From the NCBI GenBank assembly GCA_937879825.1, contig CALFMQ010000017.1, forward strand, positions 1 to 7,077: 7,077 nucleotides of DNA, read 5' to 3'. The stretch comes from an uncultured Phycisphaerales bacterium. Lineage in GTDB: Bacteria; Planctomycetota; Phycisphaerae; Phycisphaerales; UBA1924. This document shows, in pieces, positions 1 to 5,163 of this stretch; positions within the stretch are counted from its first letter, which is position 1; each line of letters starts with the position of its first letter. A program made the position numbers and the translations under genes. The notes beneath the pieces were generated by a model. The model had not been told where the DNA came from, made no database searches, and saw nothing but the letters and a program-made list of their open reading frames with translations.

Positions 1-17
1 ATCAACCTGCGCACCAT
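1..17 (-). CDS. 5' end of a leftward gene, cut by the window edge
   Basis: On the minus strand an ATG at 17-15 is preceded, 6 bases upstream, by GGAGGA (plus-strand tcctcc at 24-29), a near-ideal Shine-Dalgarno sequence at near-ideal spacing. Only five codons (Met-Val-Arg-Arg-Leu) lie in the window, so nothing can be said of the product. If real, this gene is divergent from gdhA and shares the 365-bp region between them. The call rests only on the ribosome binding site. A competing reading is a rightward gene tail, because plus-strand frames 1 and 3 are both open from base 1 (frame 3 stops near 174), but their translations are low-complexity Gly/Arg-rich. Confidence 0.45.
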
Positions 18-88
18 GAGCGTTCCTCCAAGCGGGTTCTTTGTGAGGATCGGCGAGGCATCGTCGTTGGCGAGAGGATTCGCAACGG

Positions 89-114
89 GCGCTGGTGGGG
101 CGCTGGTGGGGCGC
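89..114 (+). repeat. 11-bp tandem repeat, two full copies plus four bases
   Basis: The unit GCGCTGGTGGG occurs at 89-99 and 100-110 and restarts with GCGC at 111-114. The core CTGGTGGG recurs at 194-201 and 268-275 in the same intergenic region. No function can be assigned: it could be slippage-derived sequence or a protein binding site. The first two copies and the one at 267-274 include the octamer GCTGGTGG. Confidence 0.7.
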
Positions 115-220
115 GGGATGTGCGCGGCGAGGGGGGCGGTGCGGATCGTGGGAGCGGGAGGCGTGAGGGCCCATAACCCCGGCTTGACGCCATCTGGTGG
201 GGCGAAGGGGCCAAAGTCGC

Positions 221-247
221 TTGCCGGAATCGCCGACTCGCTATCAT
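221..247 (+). promoter_or_regulatory. Candidate gdhA promoter
   Basis: TTGCCG (221-226) and TATCAT (242-247) resemble -35 and -10 boxes, separated by a short 15-base spacer. Transcription would start near 254 and leave a leader of about 130 bases that includes the C-rich tract at 307-335. An alternative -35 box, TTGACG at 184-189, has no good -10 partner. This is a consensus match only, in a phylum whose promoters are poorly defined. Confidence 0.3.
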
Positions 248-306
248 TGTCCCCTCGCATTTCCCCGCTGGTGGGCCTGTCGGGGCGTGCGAGCCGCCAA
301 TTGTGT

Positions 307-335
307 CCCCCGACCCCGCCACCCCCCCAACCCCC
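307..335 (-). promoter_or_regulatory. Four-tract G-quadruplex motif upstream of gdhA
   Basis: On the minus strand four guanine runs of 5, 7, 4 and 5 bases are separated by loops of 2, 4 and 2 bases (plus-strand C runs at 307-311, 314-317, 322-328 and 331-335). This meets the strict definition of an intramolecular G-quadruplex with tracts of at least four. It ends 47 bases before the gdhA start, on the template strand for gdhA, so any RNA leader would be C-rich. The motif is seen directly; folding and a regulatory role are inference. Confidence 0.6.
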
Positions 336-382
336 TCCGCGGGCGGTCGCCGCCCCATCGGAAGAGCAGAGAGCCACGAGCC

Positions 383-1723
383 ATGATGTCCAAAGCGACG
401 ATCGCCTCACCCTCGCGTGAACTGATGGGCAGCCCGGTGTTCGACGAACTCGGGATGGAGCGCGACCCCGACAATCTGTATCTGCAGATCATCGACTCGG
501 TGCTCCATGCGGCGGAGATTCTGGAACTGCCGCACCATGTGCAGATCATCCTGGCTCAGCCCAAGAACGAGATCATGGTGCACTTCCCCGTCAAGATGGA
601 CGACGGGCACCACGCCCTTTTCAAGGGCTACCGCGTGCAGCACAACAACGCGCTGGGCCCCTACAAGGGCGGCCTCCGCTTCCACCACGATGTCCACCTC
701 GATGATGTCAAGGCGCTCAGCGCGCTCATGACCATGAAGTGCTCGCTGGTGGATGTGCCCTACGGCGGCGCGAAGGGCGGCATCAAGTGCGACCCGCGCG
801 CTCTGTCGAAGGATGAACTGATGCGCGTGACGCGCCGGTTCGTCGCTGCGATTGCCCAGCAGATCGGGCCGGATTACGACATCCCTGCGCCGGATGTCGG
901 CACCAACGCGCAGGTGATGGCGTGGTTCGCCGACACCTACATGAGCGTCACCGAGAAGCAGGACGCGATCGCGGTGGTGACGGGCAAGCCGATCGAGTTC
1001 GGCGGCTCGCTCGGGCGCGAAAAAGCGACCGGGCAGGGCGTGATCGACGTTCTTCAGGAGATGCTGCCCGAGGTGGGCATGGAGATCCGTGGGCACACCT
1101 GCTCGCTGATCGGCTACGGCAACGTGGGCTCGTGGGCCGGCAAGTTGTGGCACGAGCGCGGCGGCAAGGTCGTGGCGGTTATGGACCACACCGGCGCCGT
1201 CGCCAACCCGCAGGGGCTCGACGCCATCGCGCTGGACGACTATGTCCGCGAGAAGGGCGGCGTGGCTGGCTTCGAGAAGACGCCGCACGGCGCGACCAAG
1301 ATCACCGAGGACGAGTTCTATTCGACGAAGGTCGATGTCTTCATCCCCGCGGCGCTGGAGCAGATGATCACGGCGGACAAGGCGCGGATGATCAACTGCA
1401 AGATCGTCGCCGAGGCCGCCAACGCGCCGACGACCCCCGAGGGCGAGCGCATCCTGATGGAGAAGGGCGTGGAGATTCTCCCGGCCATTCTGTGCAGCGC
1501 GGGCGGCGTGACGGTTTCGTACTTCGAGTGGGTGCAGAACAAGACGCACTCGTACTGGGACCTGGAGAAGGTTGACGAGGAACTCAACCGCCACATGGTC
1601 AAGGCGGCGCACAAGGTGCAGCAGGCGCGGAAGCGCTTCGGCGTGGACCTGCGGACGGCGGCGTACATCGCGGCGCTGGACCGGCTCGGCAAGGCCTACA
1701 AGTGCCGCGGGATTTTCCCGTAA
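383..1723 (+). CDS. gdhA: Glutamate dehydrogenase (Glu/Leu/Phe/Val dehydrogenase family)
   Basis: This 446-residue protein should catalyse the reversible oxidative deamination of glutamate to 2-oxoglutarate and ammonia with NAD(P), linking nitrogen assimilation to the TCA cycle in the cytoplasm. The N-terminal substrate domain carries GPYKGGLRF (92-100, substrate Lys95) and the family active-site signature VPYGGAKGGIKCDP (125-138) with catalytic Lys131, followed by PAPDVGTN (168-175, Asp171). The C-terminal Rossmann domain has GYGNVG (244-249), the conserved AEAANAPT (343-350) and GGVTVSYFEWVQN (374-386). That last block and Lys95 are typical of true glutamate rather than leucine or phenylalanine dehydrogenases. 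Length is normal for the hexameric ~50 kDa type. Coenzyme preference cannot be read safely. ATG 383 and ATG 386 are adjacent candidate starts, with a weak purine run (AGAGAG) upstream; sequence before 383 in this frame is Pro/Arg-rich and not conserved-looking. It is monocistronic, followed by an intrinsic terminator. Confidence 0.97.
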   Translation: MMSKATIASPSRELMGSPVFDELGMERDPDNLYLQIIDSVLHAAEILELPHHVQIILAQPKNEIMVHFPVKMDDGHHALFKGYRVQHNNALGPYKGGLRFHHDVHLDDVKALSALMTMKCSLVDVPYGGAKGGIKCDPRALSKDELMRVTRRFVAAIAQQIGPDYDIPAPDVGTNAQVMAWFADTYMSVTEKQDAIAVVTGKPIEFGGSLGREKATGQGVIDVLQEMLPEVGMEIRGHTCSLIGYGNVGSWAGKLWHERGGKVVAVMDHTGAVANPQGLDAIALDDYVREKGGVAGFEKTPHGATKITEDEFYSTKVDVFIPAALEQMITADKARMINCKIVAEAANAPTTPEGERILMEKGVEILPAILCSAGGVTVSYFEWVQNKTHSYWDLEKVDEELNRHMVKAAHKVQQARKRFGVDLRTAAYIAALDRLGKAYKCRGIFP

Positions 1724-1746
1724 GCGACCGATCAACCCCGACCTCA

Positions 1747-1773
1747 AAGCCCGCGGAACGCCGCGGGTTTTTT
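1747..1773 (+). terminator. Intrinsic terminator of gdhA
   Basis: A 7-bp perfect GC stem, CCCGCGG (1750-1756) with CCGCGGG (1761-1767), closes an AACG loop and is followed by six T residues (1768-1773). It starts 26 bases after the gdhA stop. The leftward toxin gene stops at 1780, only 7 bases beyond the T run, so the hairpin lies between convergent genes. Read leftward it has only a weak T tract (CTTTG), so it should work mainly for gdhA. Confidence 0.92.
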
Positions 1774-1779
1774 GTTGGT

Positions 1780-2211
1780 TCAATCGTTGGTCATGGCGCG
1801 CAGATACTCACCCGGCCTGAGGATGAGGCAACCTTCAATCACGAGGCCGAAGAGATGGCCGAAGTGTGTCGCGTCGCCCGTCAGCAGGTGTGTACACGAG
1901 GCGTCGATCGCCGCGAGAAGTATGGGCCAGTCCTTGTCGGGGAGATTAATGCCCGTCTGGATATAGAGCGTCCCGCCGGGCTCGATGTCGTAATGCGTGA
2001 TCTCGGTCTGCGCGAGCAGCGCTTCGAGGCGCGTGGTGTGGTGCTCATCGCTCGCCTTCTCCTGCGCGTTGCGCAGCGCTTCGCCCAGCGCATAGGTGGA
2101 AGTGACGATACGGATGTCCTTGATGTTCCAGAGACGCGCCAGCGGCGCGTTGACCCGGTACGACGCCGAGAAAAGCACATTCGCATCGACAAAGACTCGA
2201 TCGGGCAACAC
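1780..2211 (-). CDS. PIN-domain toxin (VapC-type ribonuclease)
   Basis: This 143-residue protein has the PIN nuclease fold, which in VapC-type toxins cuts tRNA or rRNA using Mg2+ held by acidic residues. The pattern is visible: Asp9 in VFVDANVLFSA (6-16), Glu44 in STYALGEALRN (38-48), Asp94 in LPDKDWPILLAAI (90-102), and Asp113 in LLTGD (109-113) followed by ATHFG. The C-terminal run LILRPGEYL (129-137) fits the PIN families annotated as toxin components. All catalytic acids are present, so it appears intact. The start is GTG at 2211-2209, whose G is also the last base of the antitoxin stop TAG, which implies translational coupling. It lies downstream of its antitoxin, the usual vapBC order. 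The RNA target cannot be read from sequence. Confidence 0.9.
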   Translation of the reverse strand: MLPDRVFVDANVLFSASYRVNAPLARLWNIKDIRIVTSTYALGEALRNAQEKASDEHHTTRLEALLAQTEITHYDIEPGGTLYIQTGINLPDKDWPILLAAIDASCTHLLTGDATHFGHLFGLVIEGCLILRPGEYLRAMTND

Positions 2212-2516
2212 TACTCCCTGGGCGGGGGTTCGTGTGTCACCGTATCGGGATCAACCCCGAGCCGCTCACATTCCTGCCGGGCCCATAAGTAATCCTCGCG
2301 GCTCACGGCGGAGTTCAGCAGAAACTCGGCGCGACGCTCCGGTGAGTACGCCTCGGTCTCCCTCGGCACCGCGACCGCCGGGCGAATCAACACGCCATCG
2401 GGGCGCTGCTCGACGATCACGAGCGAGCCCTCACGCAGCCCGAGCGAGTCCCGGATGCCCTTTGGCAGCGTCAGATTCCCGCGGCTCCCGATTGTGCTCG
2501 TCTGAACAAGTAGCAT
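2211..2516 (-). CDS. AbrB/MazE-fold antitoxin (VapB-type)
   Basis: This 101-residue protein begins with a SpoVT/AbrB swapped-hairpin DNA-binding domain (about 5-46). TSTIGSRGNLTLPKGIRDSLGL (6-27) followed by EGSLVIVEQRPDGVLIRP (29-46) is the typical pattern of this family. The charged C-terminal half (about 52-101, with SREDYLWARQECERL at 72-86) is probably the toxin-wrapping segment. As in other vapBC pairs it should neutralise the PIN toxin encoded immediately downstream and repress its own promoter through the AbrB domain. The ATG at 2516-2514 has no Shine-Dalgarno; a -10-like TACATT lies 6 bases upstream, so a leaderless mRNA is possible. The pair is divergent from dprA across an AT-rich spacer holding candidate operator repeats. 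Confidence 0.88.
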   Translation of the reverse strand: MLLVQTSTIGSRGNLTLPKGIRDSLGLREGSLVIVEQRPDGVLIRPAVAVPRETEAYSPERRAEFLLNSAVSREDYLWARQECERLGVDPDTVTHEPPPRE

Positions 2517-2522
2517 GGAATC

Positions 2523-2551
2523 AATGTAGTGTCGGATTATCAGAAAATCAA
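2523..2551 (-). promoter_or_regulatory. Candidate proximal promoter of the antitoxin-toxin operon
   Basis: On the minus strand TTGATT (2551-2546) and TACATT (2528-2523) are spaced by exactly 17 bases. TACATT ends 6 bases before the antitoxin ATG, so transcription would start at or next to the start codon, giving a leaderless message. That fits the absence of a Shine-Dalgarno sequence. One copy of a direct repeat (2540-2549) overlaps the -35 box, where bound antitoxin could repress. Confidence 0.5.
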
Positions 2552-2565
2552 CTTTTCAGAAAATC
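2540..2565. repeat. Direct repeat TCAGAAAATC, possible antitoxin operator
   Basis: The decamer TCAGAAAATC occurs at 2540-2549 and again at 2556-2565, a 16-bp centre-to-centre spacing, in the AT-rich region just upstream of the antitoxin gene. AbrB-type antitoxins commonly bind AT-rich repeats at their own promoter, so this is a candidate operator. The repeat is seen directly; the role is inferred. Confidence 0.5.
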
Positions 2566-2571
2566 GGAATG

Positions 2572-2639
2572 AGAATACCACGATCTTTGGCATTCGAAAT
2601 GAGATTATGCTCGGCCGAAGTAGTCGTGTTTGGTATTCT
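2572..2639. promoter_or_regulatory. Divergent promoter pair: inverted TGGTATTCT boxes
   Basis: A perfect 9-base inverted repeat has AGAATACCA at 2572-2580 and TGGTATTCT at 2631-2639. Each copy, read toward the flanking gene, fits an extended -10 element (TGnTATnnT). The plus copy would start transcription near 2646, about 3 bases before the chosen dprA GTG. The minus copy would start near 2565, giving the antitoxin mRNA a leader of about 50 bases that contains the direct repeats. Alternatively the arms are one operator bound by a dimer. The surrounding 120 bases (2521-2640) are 38% GC against a clearly GC-rich window. Confidence 0.5.
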
Positions 2640-2648
2640 ATCGGGTCT

Positions 2649-3836
2649 GTGACTGACCCCGATCATGCCATCCCGATGCTCCGTCTGGCTCTCACGCCGG
2701 GCGTCGGTCCTGTGCTGGGGCGTCGCCTCATCGATGCCTTCGGTTCGGCGGAGTGCGTGCTAGGCGCAAGTGTCGGGAGGTTGGCGCAGGTGCGGGGCAT
2801 CGCGCAGCACACCGCCGACAAGATCGCGCGCGGCATCGCGACGACCGAAACGCTAGCGCGCGAGGAACTCGGGCGCGCGCTGGACGGCGGAGCGGTTGTC
2901 ATCGGGTGGGGCGACCCGGCGTATCCGGAACTGCTCGCGCCGATCGAGGATGCGCCGCTTGTTTTGTGGGCGCGGGGCGCGATGGACGGCGCCTCGATGC
3001 GCTACCGCGTGGCGATGGTCGGCTCGCGCCGCTGCACGCCCTACGGCGTCGAGCAGGCGGAGCGCTTCGCCAGCGCCCTGGCGCAGGCCGGGCTGACGAT
3101 CGTCTCGGGCGGGGCGCGAGGGATCGATACGGCGGCGCACCGGTCGGCGGTGCGCGTGGGGGGGCGGACGATTGTGGTATCGGGGTGCGGTTTGAGCCGG
3201 GCGTATCCGCCGGAAAATGCGGCGTTATTCGAGGAGATCGTCGCGTCGGGTGGTGCGGTGGTGAGCGAGTTGGCGATGGCGACGCCGCCGACGCCGGAGA
3301 ACTTCCCGGCGCGGAACCGGATCATTTCGGGGATGTCGCTGGGCGTGGTTGTGATCGAAGCGCCGCAGGGTTCTGGCGCGCTGATCACGGCGAAGCAGGC
3401 GGGCGAGGCGCACGGGCGCGAGGTGATGGCGGTGCCGGGTCGCGTGGACTCGTCGGCGTCGGTTGGGTCGAACCAGCTCATCCGCGACGGGGCTGCGGCG
3501 TTGGTGACGTGCGCCTCGGATGTGCTGGAGATCTTACGCGAGCCCGCGCGGGGTCAGTTCTCGCAGAGCGCTGCGGCGCCGTGCCGCGCGCCCGTGGCGG
3601 GGCGCGTCGTGGCGGCACCGGTGCCGGCCGCGCCGTCCCCCGGTTTCGAAGCGGCGCTGGGGTCGCTCAGCGCGGATCAGCGGCGGCTGTGGGAGGCGCT
3701 GGAGTCGCCGGCGACGATGGACGAACTGACGCGGGCGACGGGGCTCGACGCGGGCCGCGTGTTGGCGGACGCGACGATCCTGGAGATGAAGAAACTCGTC
3801 TCTCGCCAGGGAAGCCGCCTCGTCCGGGCGCGGTGA
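2649..3836 (+). CDS. dprA: DNA-processing protein DprA (Smf)
   Basis: DprA binds incoming single-stranded DNA in the cytoplasm during natural transformation and loads RecA on it. From GTG 2649 the product is 395 residues. An N-terminal helix-hairpin-helix/SAM-like region (about 11-61, LTPGVGPVLGRRLIDAFG) is followed by the Rossmann-like DprA core: MVGSRRCTPYG (123-133), SGGARGIDTAAH (153-164), PARNRIISGMS (220-230), APQGSGALITA (238-248), AVPGRV (261-266) and SNQLIRDGA (274-282). An Ala/Pro linker (about 300-332) leads to a C-terminal winged-helix domain (about 335-392). All hallmark motifs are intact. GTG 2649 was chosen because a -10-like TATTCT ends 9 bases upstream and the sequence before it in this frame is AT-rich and promoter-like. 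ATG 2676 (386 residues) is the alternative. Neither start has a clear Shine-Dalgarno. No other competence gene is visible here. Confidence 0.96.
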   Translation: MTDPDHAIPMLRLALTPGVGPVLGRRLIDAFGSAECVLGASVGRLAQVRGIAQHTADKIARGIATTETLAREELGRALDGGAVVIGWGDPAYPELLAPIEDAPLVLWARGAMDGASMRYRVAMVGSRRCTPYGVEQAERFASALAQAGLTIVSGGARGIDTAAHRSAVRVGGRTIVVSGCGLSRAYPPENAALFEEIVASGGAVVSELAMATPPTPENFPARNRIISGMSLGVVVIEAPQGSGALITAKQAGEAHGREVMAVPGRVDSSASVGSNQLIRDGAAALVTCASDVLEILREPARGQFSQSAAAPCRAPVAGRVVAAPVPAAPSPGFEAALGSLSADQRRLWEALESPATMDELTRATGLDAGRVLADATILEMKKLVSRQGSRLVRAR

Positions 3837-3851
3837 GATCATCCAAATCGA

Positions 3852-3902
3852 GGGGGTTCGGGGGGTGCGAGGGGCGATCCCATGCCCGTGGGGGCGGTTT
3901 TT
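3852..3902 (+). terminator. Possible dprA terminator with G-run cluster
   Basis: G runs at 3852-3856, 3860-3865, 3871-3874 and 3890-3894 are followed by TTTTT at 3898-3902. A short stem can be drawn as TGCCC (3883-3887) with GGGCG (3892-3896, one G-T pair) before the T run, or as CCCA/TGGG (3879-3882 with 3889-3892). Both are weak for an intrinsic terminator. The G runs could instead form an RNA quadruplex with one long (15-base) loop. Position just after the dprA stop supports a 3'-end role. Confidence 0.35.
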
Positions 3903-3932
3903 GGATGTCCTAACGAAGTCCGAAAGTTTTTG

Positions 3933-3961
3933 TTGCCGTAGGGTCGATGATCGGGTATCGT
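3933..3961 (+). promoter_or_regulatory. Candidate promoter for the gene-4133/lexA unit
   Basis: TTGCCG (3933-3938) and TATCGT (3956-3961) are spaced by 17 bases. Transcription would begin near 3968, leaving about 165 bases of leader before the start at 4133, with the 4083-4102 hairpin inside it. I could not find a recognised LexA operator (GAAC-N4-GTTC, CTGT-N8-ACAG or GTTC-N7-GTTC) in or near it. Confidence 0.3.
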
Positions 3962-4082
3962 ATCCCAAACGGGCTGGTGGCCCACGGACAACGACACGCT
4001 GCGGAGCGGCGTCAAGAACTTCGGCGGAGCGCGACATGGACCCGGCGTTGGAAACGCGCGGACACTTGGCAGTATCGCTTGC

Positions 4083-4102
4083 ATGCGCAGGGGTTTGCGC
4101 AT
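4083..4102. repeat. Perfect inverted repeat ATGCGCA-N6-TGCGCAT
   Basis: ATGCGCA (4083-4089) and TGCGCAT (4096-4102) are perfect 7-base inverted arms around GGGGTT. The site lies 30 bases before the predicted start at 4133. It could be a dimer-bound operator, including an unusual LexA site, or an mRNA hairpin. There is no T tract after it, so it is not an intrinsic terminator. Confidence 0.6.
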
Positions 4103-4132
4103 CGAGCGCCGGATCGGAAGGGTGGTCAACGG

Positions 4133-4735
4133 ATGGACCCTCTCATCATGCTCGGGCCGGGCGGCGACTTTGTTTCGACCTTCGACATCAACGAGAGCAC
4201 GGGTCGGCTCGTCCGTTCGGGCGAGACCGGGCTTTCGTCGGACGAGGATGGCGGGACGGCGGTCGGCATCCTCGCGAGTCGTCGCGCTCGTGCGGAGAAG
4301 CGGCGCGGGCCGCGATCGGAGCAAACGGGCGACGCGGTGTCGCTCTCACCGGGGGCGCTCCGGGCTGCGATTCGGCTGGCCGCCGAGCGCCTCATCGAGG
4401 TGCAGCAATCGGTTGTCTGCGAGTCAATGTCGCTCATCCGGGCGCTGTCGCGCCCGTCCACACTCGAACCCATCGCGTCGGCGGCGGTTGCCGGGCGACG
4501 CCGGACGGAACTTCACAGGGAGGATTTGAACCATGAATCTCACACCCAAGCAGCTCAAGATTCTCAAACTCATCCGCGACTCGCGGGTCCGCTCTGGCTA
4601 TTCCCCCACCATGCAGGAGCTCGCCGACGAGCTCGGCGTGTCCAAGGTCACGGTCTTCGAGCACGTCGAGGCGCTCATCAAGAAGGGCGCCCTGACGCGC
4701 GAGGCCAACAAGGCGCGCTCTTTGTCAATCACTGA
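4133..4735 (+). CDS. Unrecognised protein upstream of lexA; frame runs into lexA
   Basis: I do not recognise this protein. From ATG 4133 the frame stays open for 200 codons. AAGGGTGG at 4118-4125, 7 bases upstream, can serve as a Shine-Dalgarno. Codons 1-124 (to about 4504) show about 81% GC at third positions, strong evidence of coding. After that GC3 drops to about 40% and the translation becomes His/Gln/Arg-rich, exactly where the lexA ribosome binding site and start begin. The true product is therefore probably about 125-135 residues. Visible features are an acidic, glycine-rich N-terminal part, a basic stretch RRARAEKRR (50-58) and a predicted amphipathic helix around 72-106 (ALRAAIRLAAERLIEVQQ at 75-92). 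No signal peptide or membrane segment is seen. Stops in the other two frames lie at 4527-4529 and 4534-4536, so one indel near the end would give a normal stop. It probably shares a transcript with lexA. Confidence 0.5.
   Translation: MDPLIMLGPGGDFVSTFDINESTGRLVRSGETGLSSDEDGGTAVGILASRRARAEKRRGPRSEQTGDAVSLSPGALRAAIRLAAERLIEVQQSVVCESMSLIRALSRPSTLEPIASAAVAGRRRTELHREDLNHESHTQAAQDSQTHPRLAGPLWLFPHHAGARRRARRVQGHGLRARRGAHQEGRPDARGQQGALFVNH
4517..4524 (+). promoter_or_regulatory. Strong ribosome binding site of lexA
   Basis: AGGGAGGA at 4517-4524 lies 8 bases before ATG 4533 and closely matches the anti-SD complement. It fixes the lexA start. It stands out because several other genes here (antitoxin, dprA, dehydrogenase) lack any Shine-Dalgarno. 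Confidence 0.85.
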
Positions 4736-5147
4736 CGGCGTCGCTCTTCCCGACGAGGAGCAGCCCCTGCGCTTCCCGCTGGTCGGCCGTATCGCCGCGG
4801 GCATGCCCATCGAGAAGTTCGCCGATGACGACGAACTGGATGTCACCGGGTTGCTCGGCCCGAGGATCGGGCAGGTCAACGCGACCTTTGCGCTCCGCGT
4901 GGAGGGCGAGTCGATGCGCGACGAGGGCATCCTCTCGGGCGACTACGTGATCGTCGAGCGGCGCGAGACGGCCCGTAACGGCGAACGGGTCGTGGCGCTC
5001 TTGCCCAACGGCGAGACCACCCTCAAGACCTATTTCAAAGAGGGCAACCAGATCCGTCTCCAGCCGGCCAACCCGGATTTCCAGCCCATCATCGTCAAGG
5101 ACTGCAAGGTCCAGGGTGTGGTGATCGGCGTGCTCAGGCGCTATTGA
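4533..5147 (+). CDS. lexA: SOS-response transcriptional repressor LexA
   Basis: LexA represses DNA-damage genes and, when RecA filaments form, cleaves itself to release them. This 204-residue protein has normal length. The N-terminal winged-helix domain (about 1-65) contains the helix-turn-helix SPTMQELADELGV (24-36) and SKVTVFEHVEAL (37-48) as recognition helix. The C-terminal S24-type peptidase domain carries the self-cleavage site Ala89-Gly90 in VGRIAAGMP (84-92), catalytic Ser127 in VEGESMRDEGI (123-133) and catalytic Lys165 in TTLKTY (162-167). All catalytic elements are intact. The recognition helix differs from the Escherichia coli and Bacillus types, so its operator may also differ; I found no known SOS box upstream. 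The gene overlaps the open tail of the gene at 4133 and is followed after 29 bases by a dehydrogenase. Confidence 0.96.
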   Translation: MNLTPKQLKILKLIRDSRVRSGYSPTMQELADELGVSKVTVFEHVEALIKKGALTREANKARSLSITDGVALPDEEQPLRFPLVGRIAAGMPIEKFADDDELDVTGLLGPRIGQVNATFALRVEGESMRDEGILSGDYVIVERRETARNGERVVALLPNGETTLKTYFKEGNQIRLQPANPDFQPIIVKDCKVQGVVIGVLRRY

Positions 5148-5163
5148 CCCTTTGCCCGTCCGC

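Larger units (their letters stand above)
18..382. other. Divergent intergenic region upstream of gdhA
   Basis: These 365 bases hold no convincing gene. The open frames through them translate to Gly/Arg/Pro-rich low-complexity sequence without recognisable motifs. The left part (about 88-160) is G-rich on the plus strand and contains an 11-bp tandem repeat. The right part (about 306-343) is C-rich on the plus strand and forms a four-tract G-quadruplex motif on the minus strand. A candidate gdhA promoter lies between them. I saw no tRNA, riboswitch or convincing hairpin. Confidence 0.6.
3837..4132. other. Non-coding region between dprA and the lexA-proximal gene
   Basis: These 296 bases have no convincing gene: all frames across them show poor third-position GC bias or Arg/Ser-rich translations. 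They hold, in order, a cluster of G runs just after dprA (3852-3894), a weak terminator-like hairpin with a T5 tract, a candidate promoter (3933-3961) and a hairpin-forming inverted repeat (4083-4102). No tRNA or known small RNA signature was recognised, though a short RNA cannot be excluded. Confidence 0.6.

Noticed and set aside
197..382. Upstream extension of the gdhA frame
   Set aside because: The added residues are Pro/Arg-rich, include the quadruplex tract, and lie outside the glutamate dehydrogenase fold. The family length is satisfied from 383.
407..1783. Long leftward open frame (458 codons) opposite gdhA
   Set aside because: It mirrors gdhA codon positions in GC-rich DNA. The translation is Arg/Leu/His/Val-rich without motifs, while the sense strand has full glutamate dehydrogenase conservation.
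2140..2200. Possible SOS boxes (GAAC-N4-GTTC type) in the window
   Set aside because: I scanned by eye around lexA and dprA and found no convincing palindromic match. Isolated GAAC or GTTC tetramers are expected by chance.
2529..2648. Upstream extension of dprA to a GTG at 2529
   Set aside because: This stretch is AT-rich, contains promoter-like and repeat elements, and encodes residues unlike any DprA N-terminus.
2753..3913. 386-codon rightward frame overlapping dprA
   Set aside because: Its translation is Gly/Arg/Ala low-complexity, an artefact of high GC in the dprA frame, which carries every DprA motif.
3865..4536. Alternative rightward frame ending in an ATGA overlap with lexA
   Set aside because: The ATGA overlap is attractive, but the translation is Arg/Gly/Ser-rich and third-position bias clearly favours the frame starting at 4133. 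It is kept only as a possible frameshift exit.
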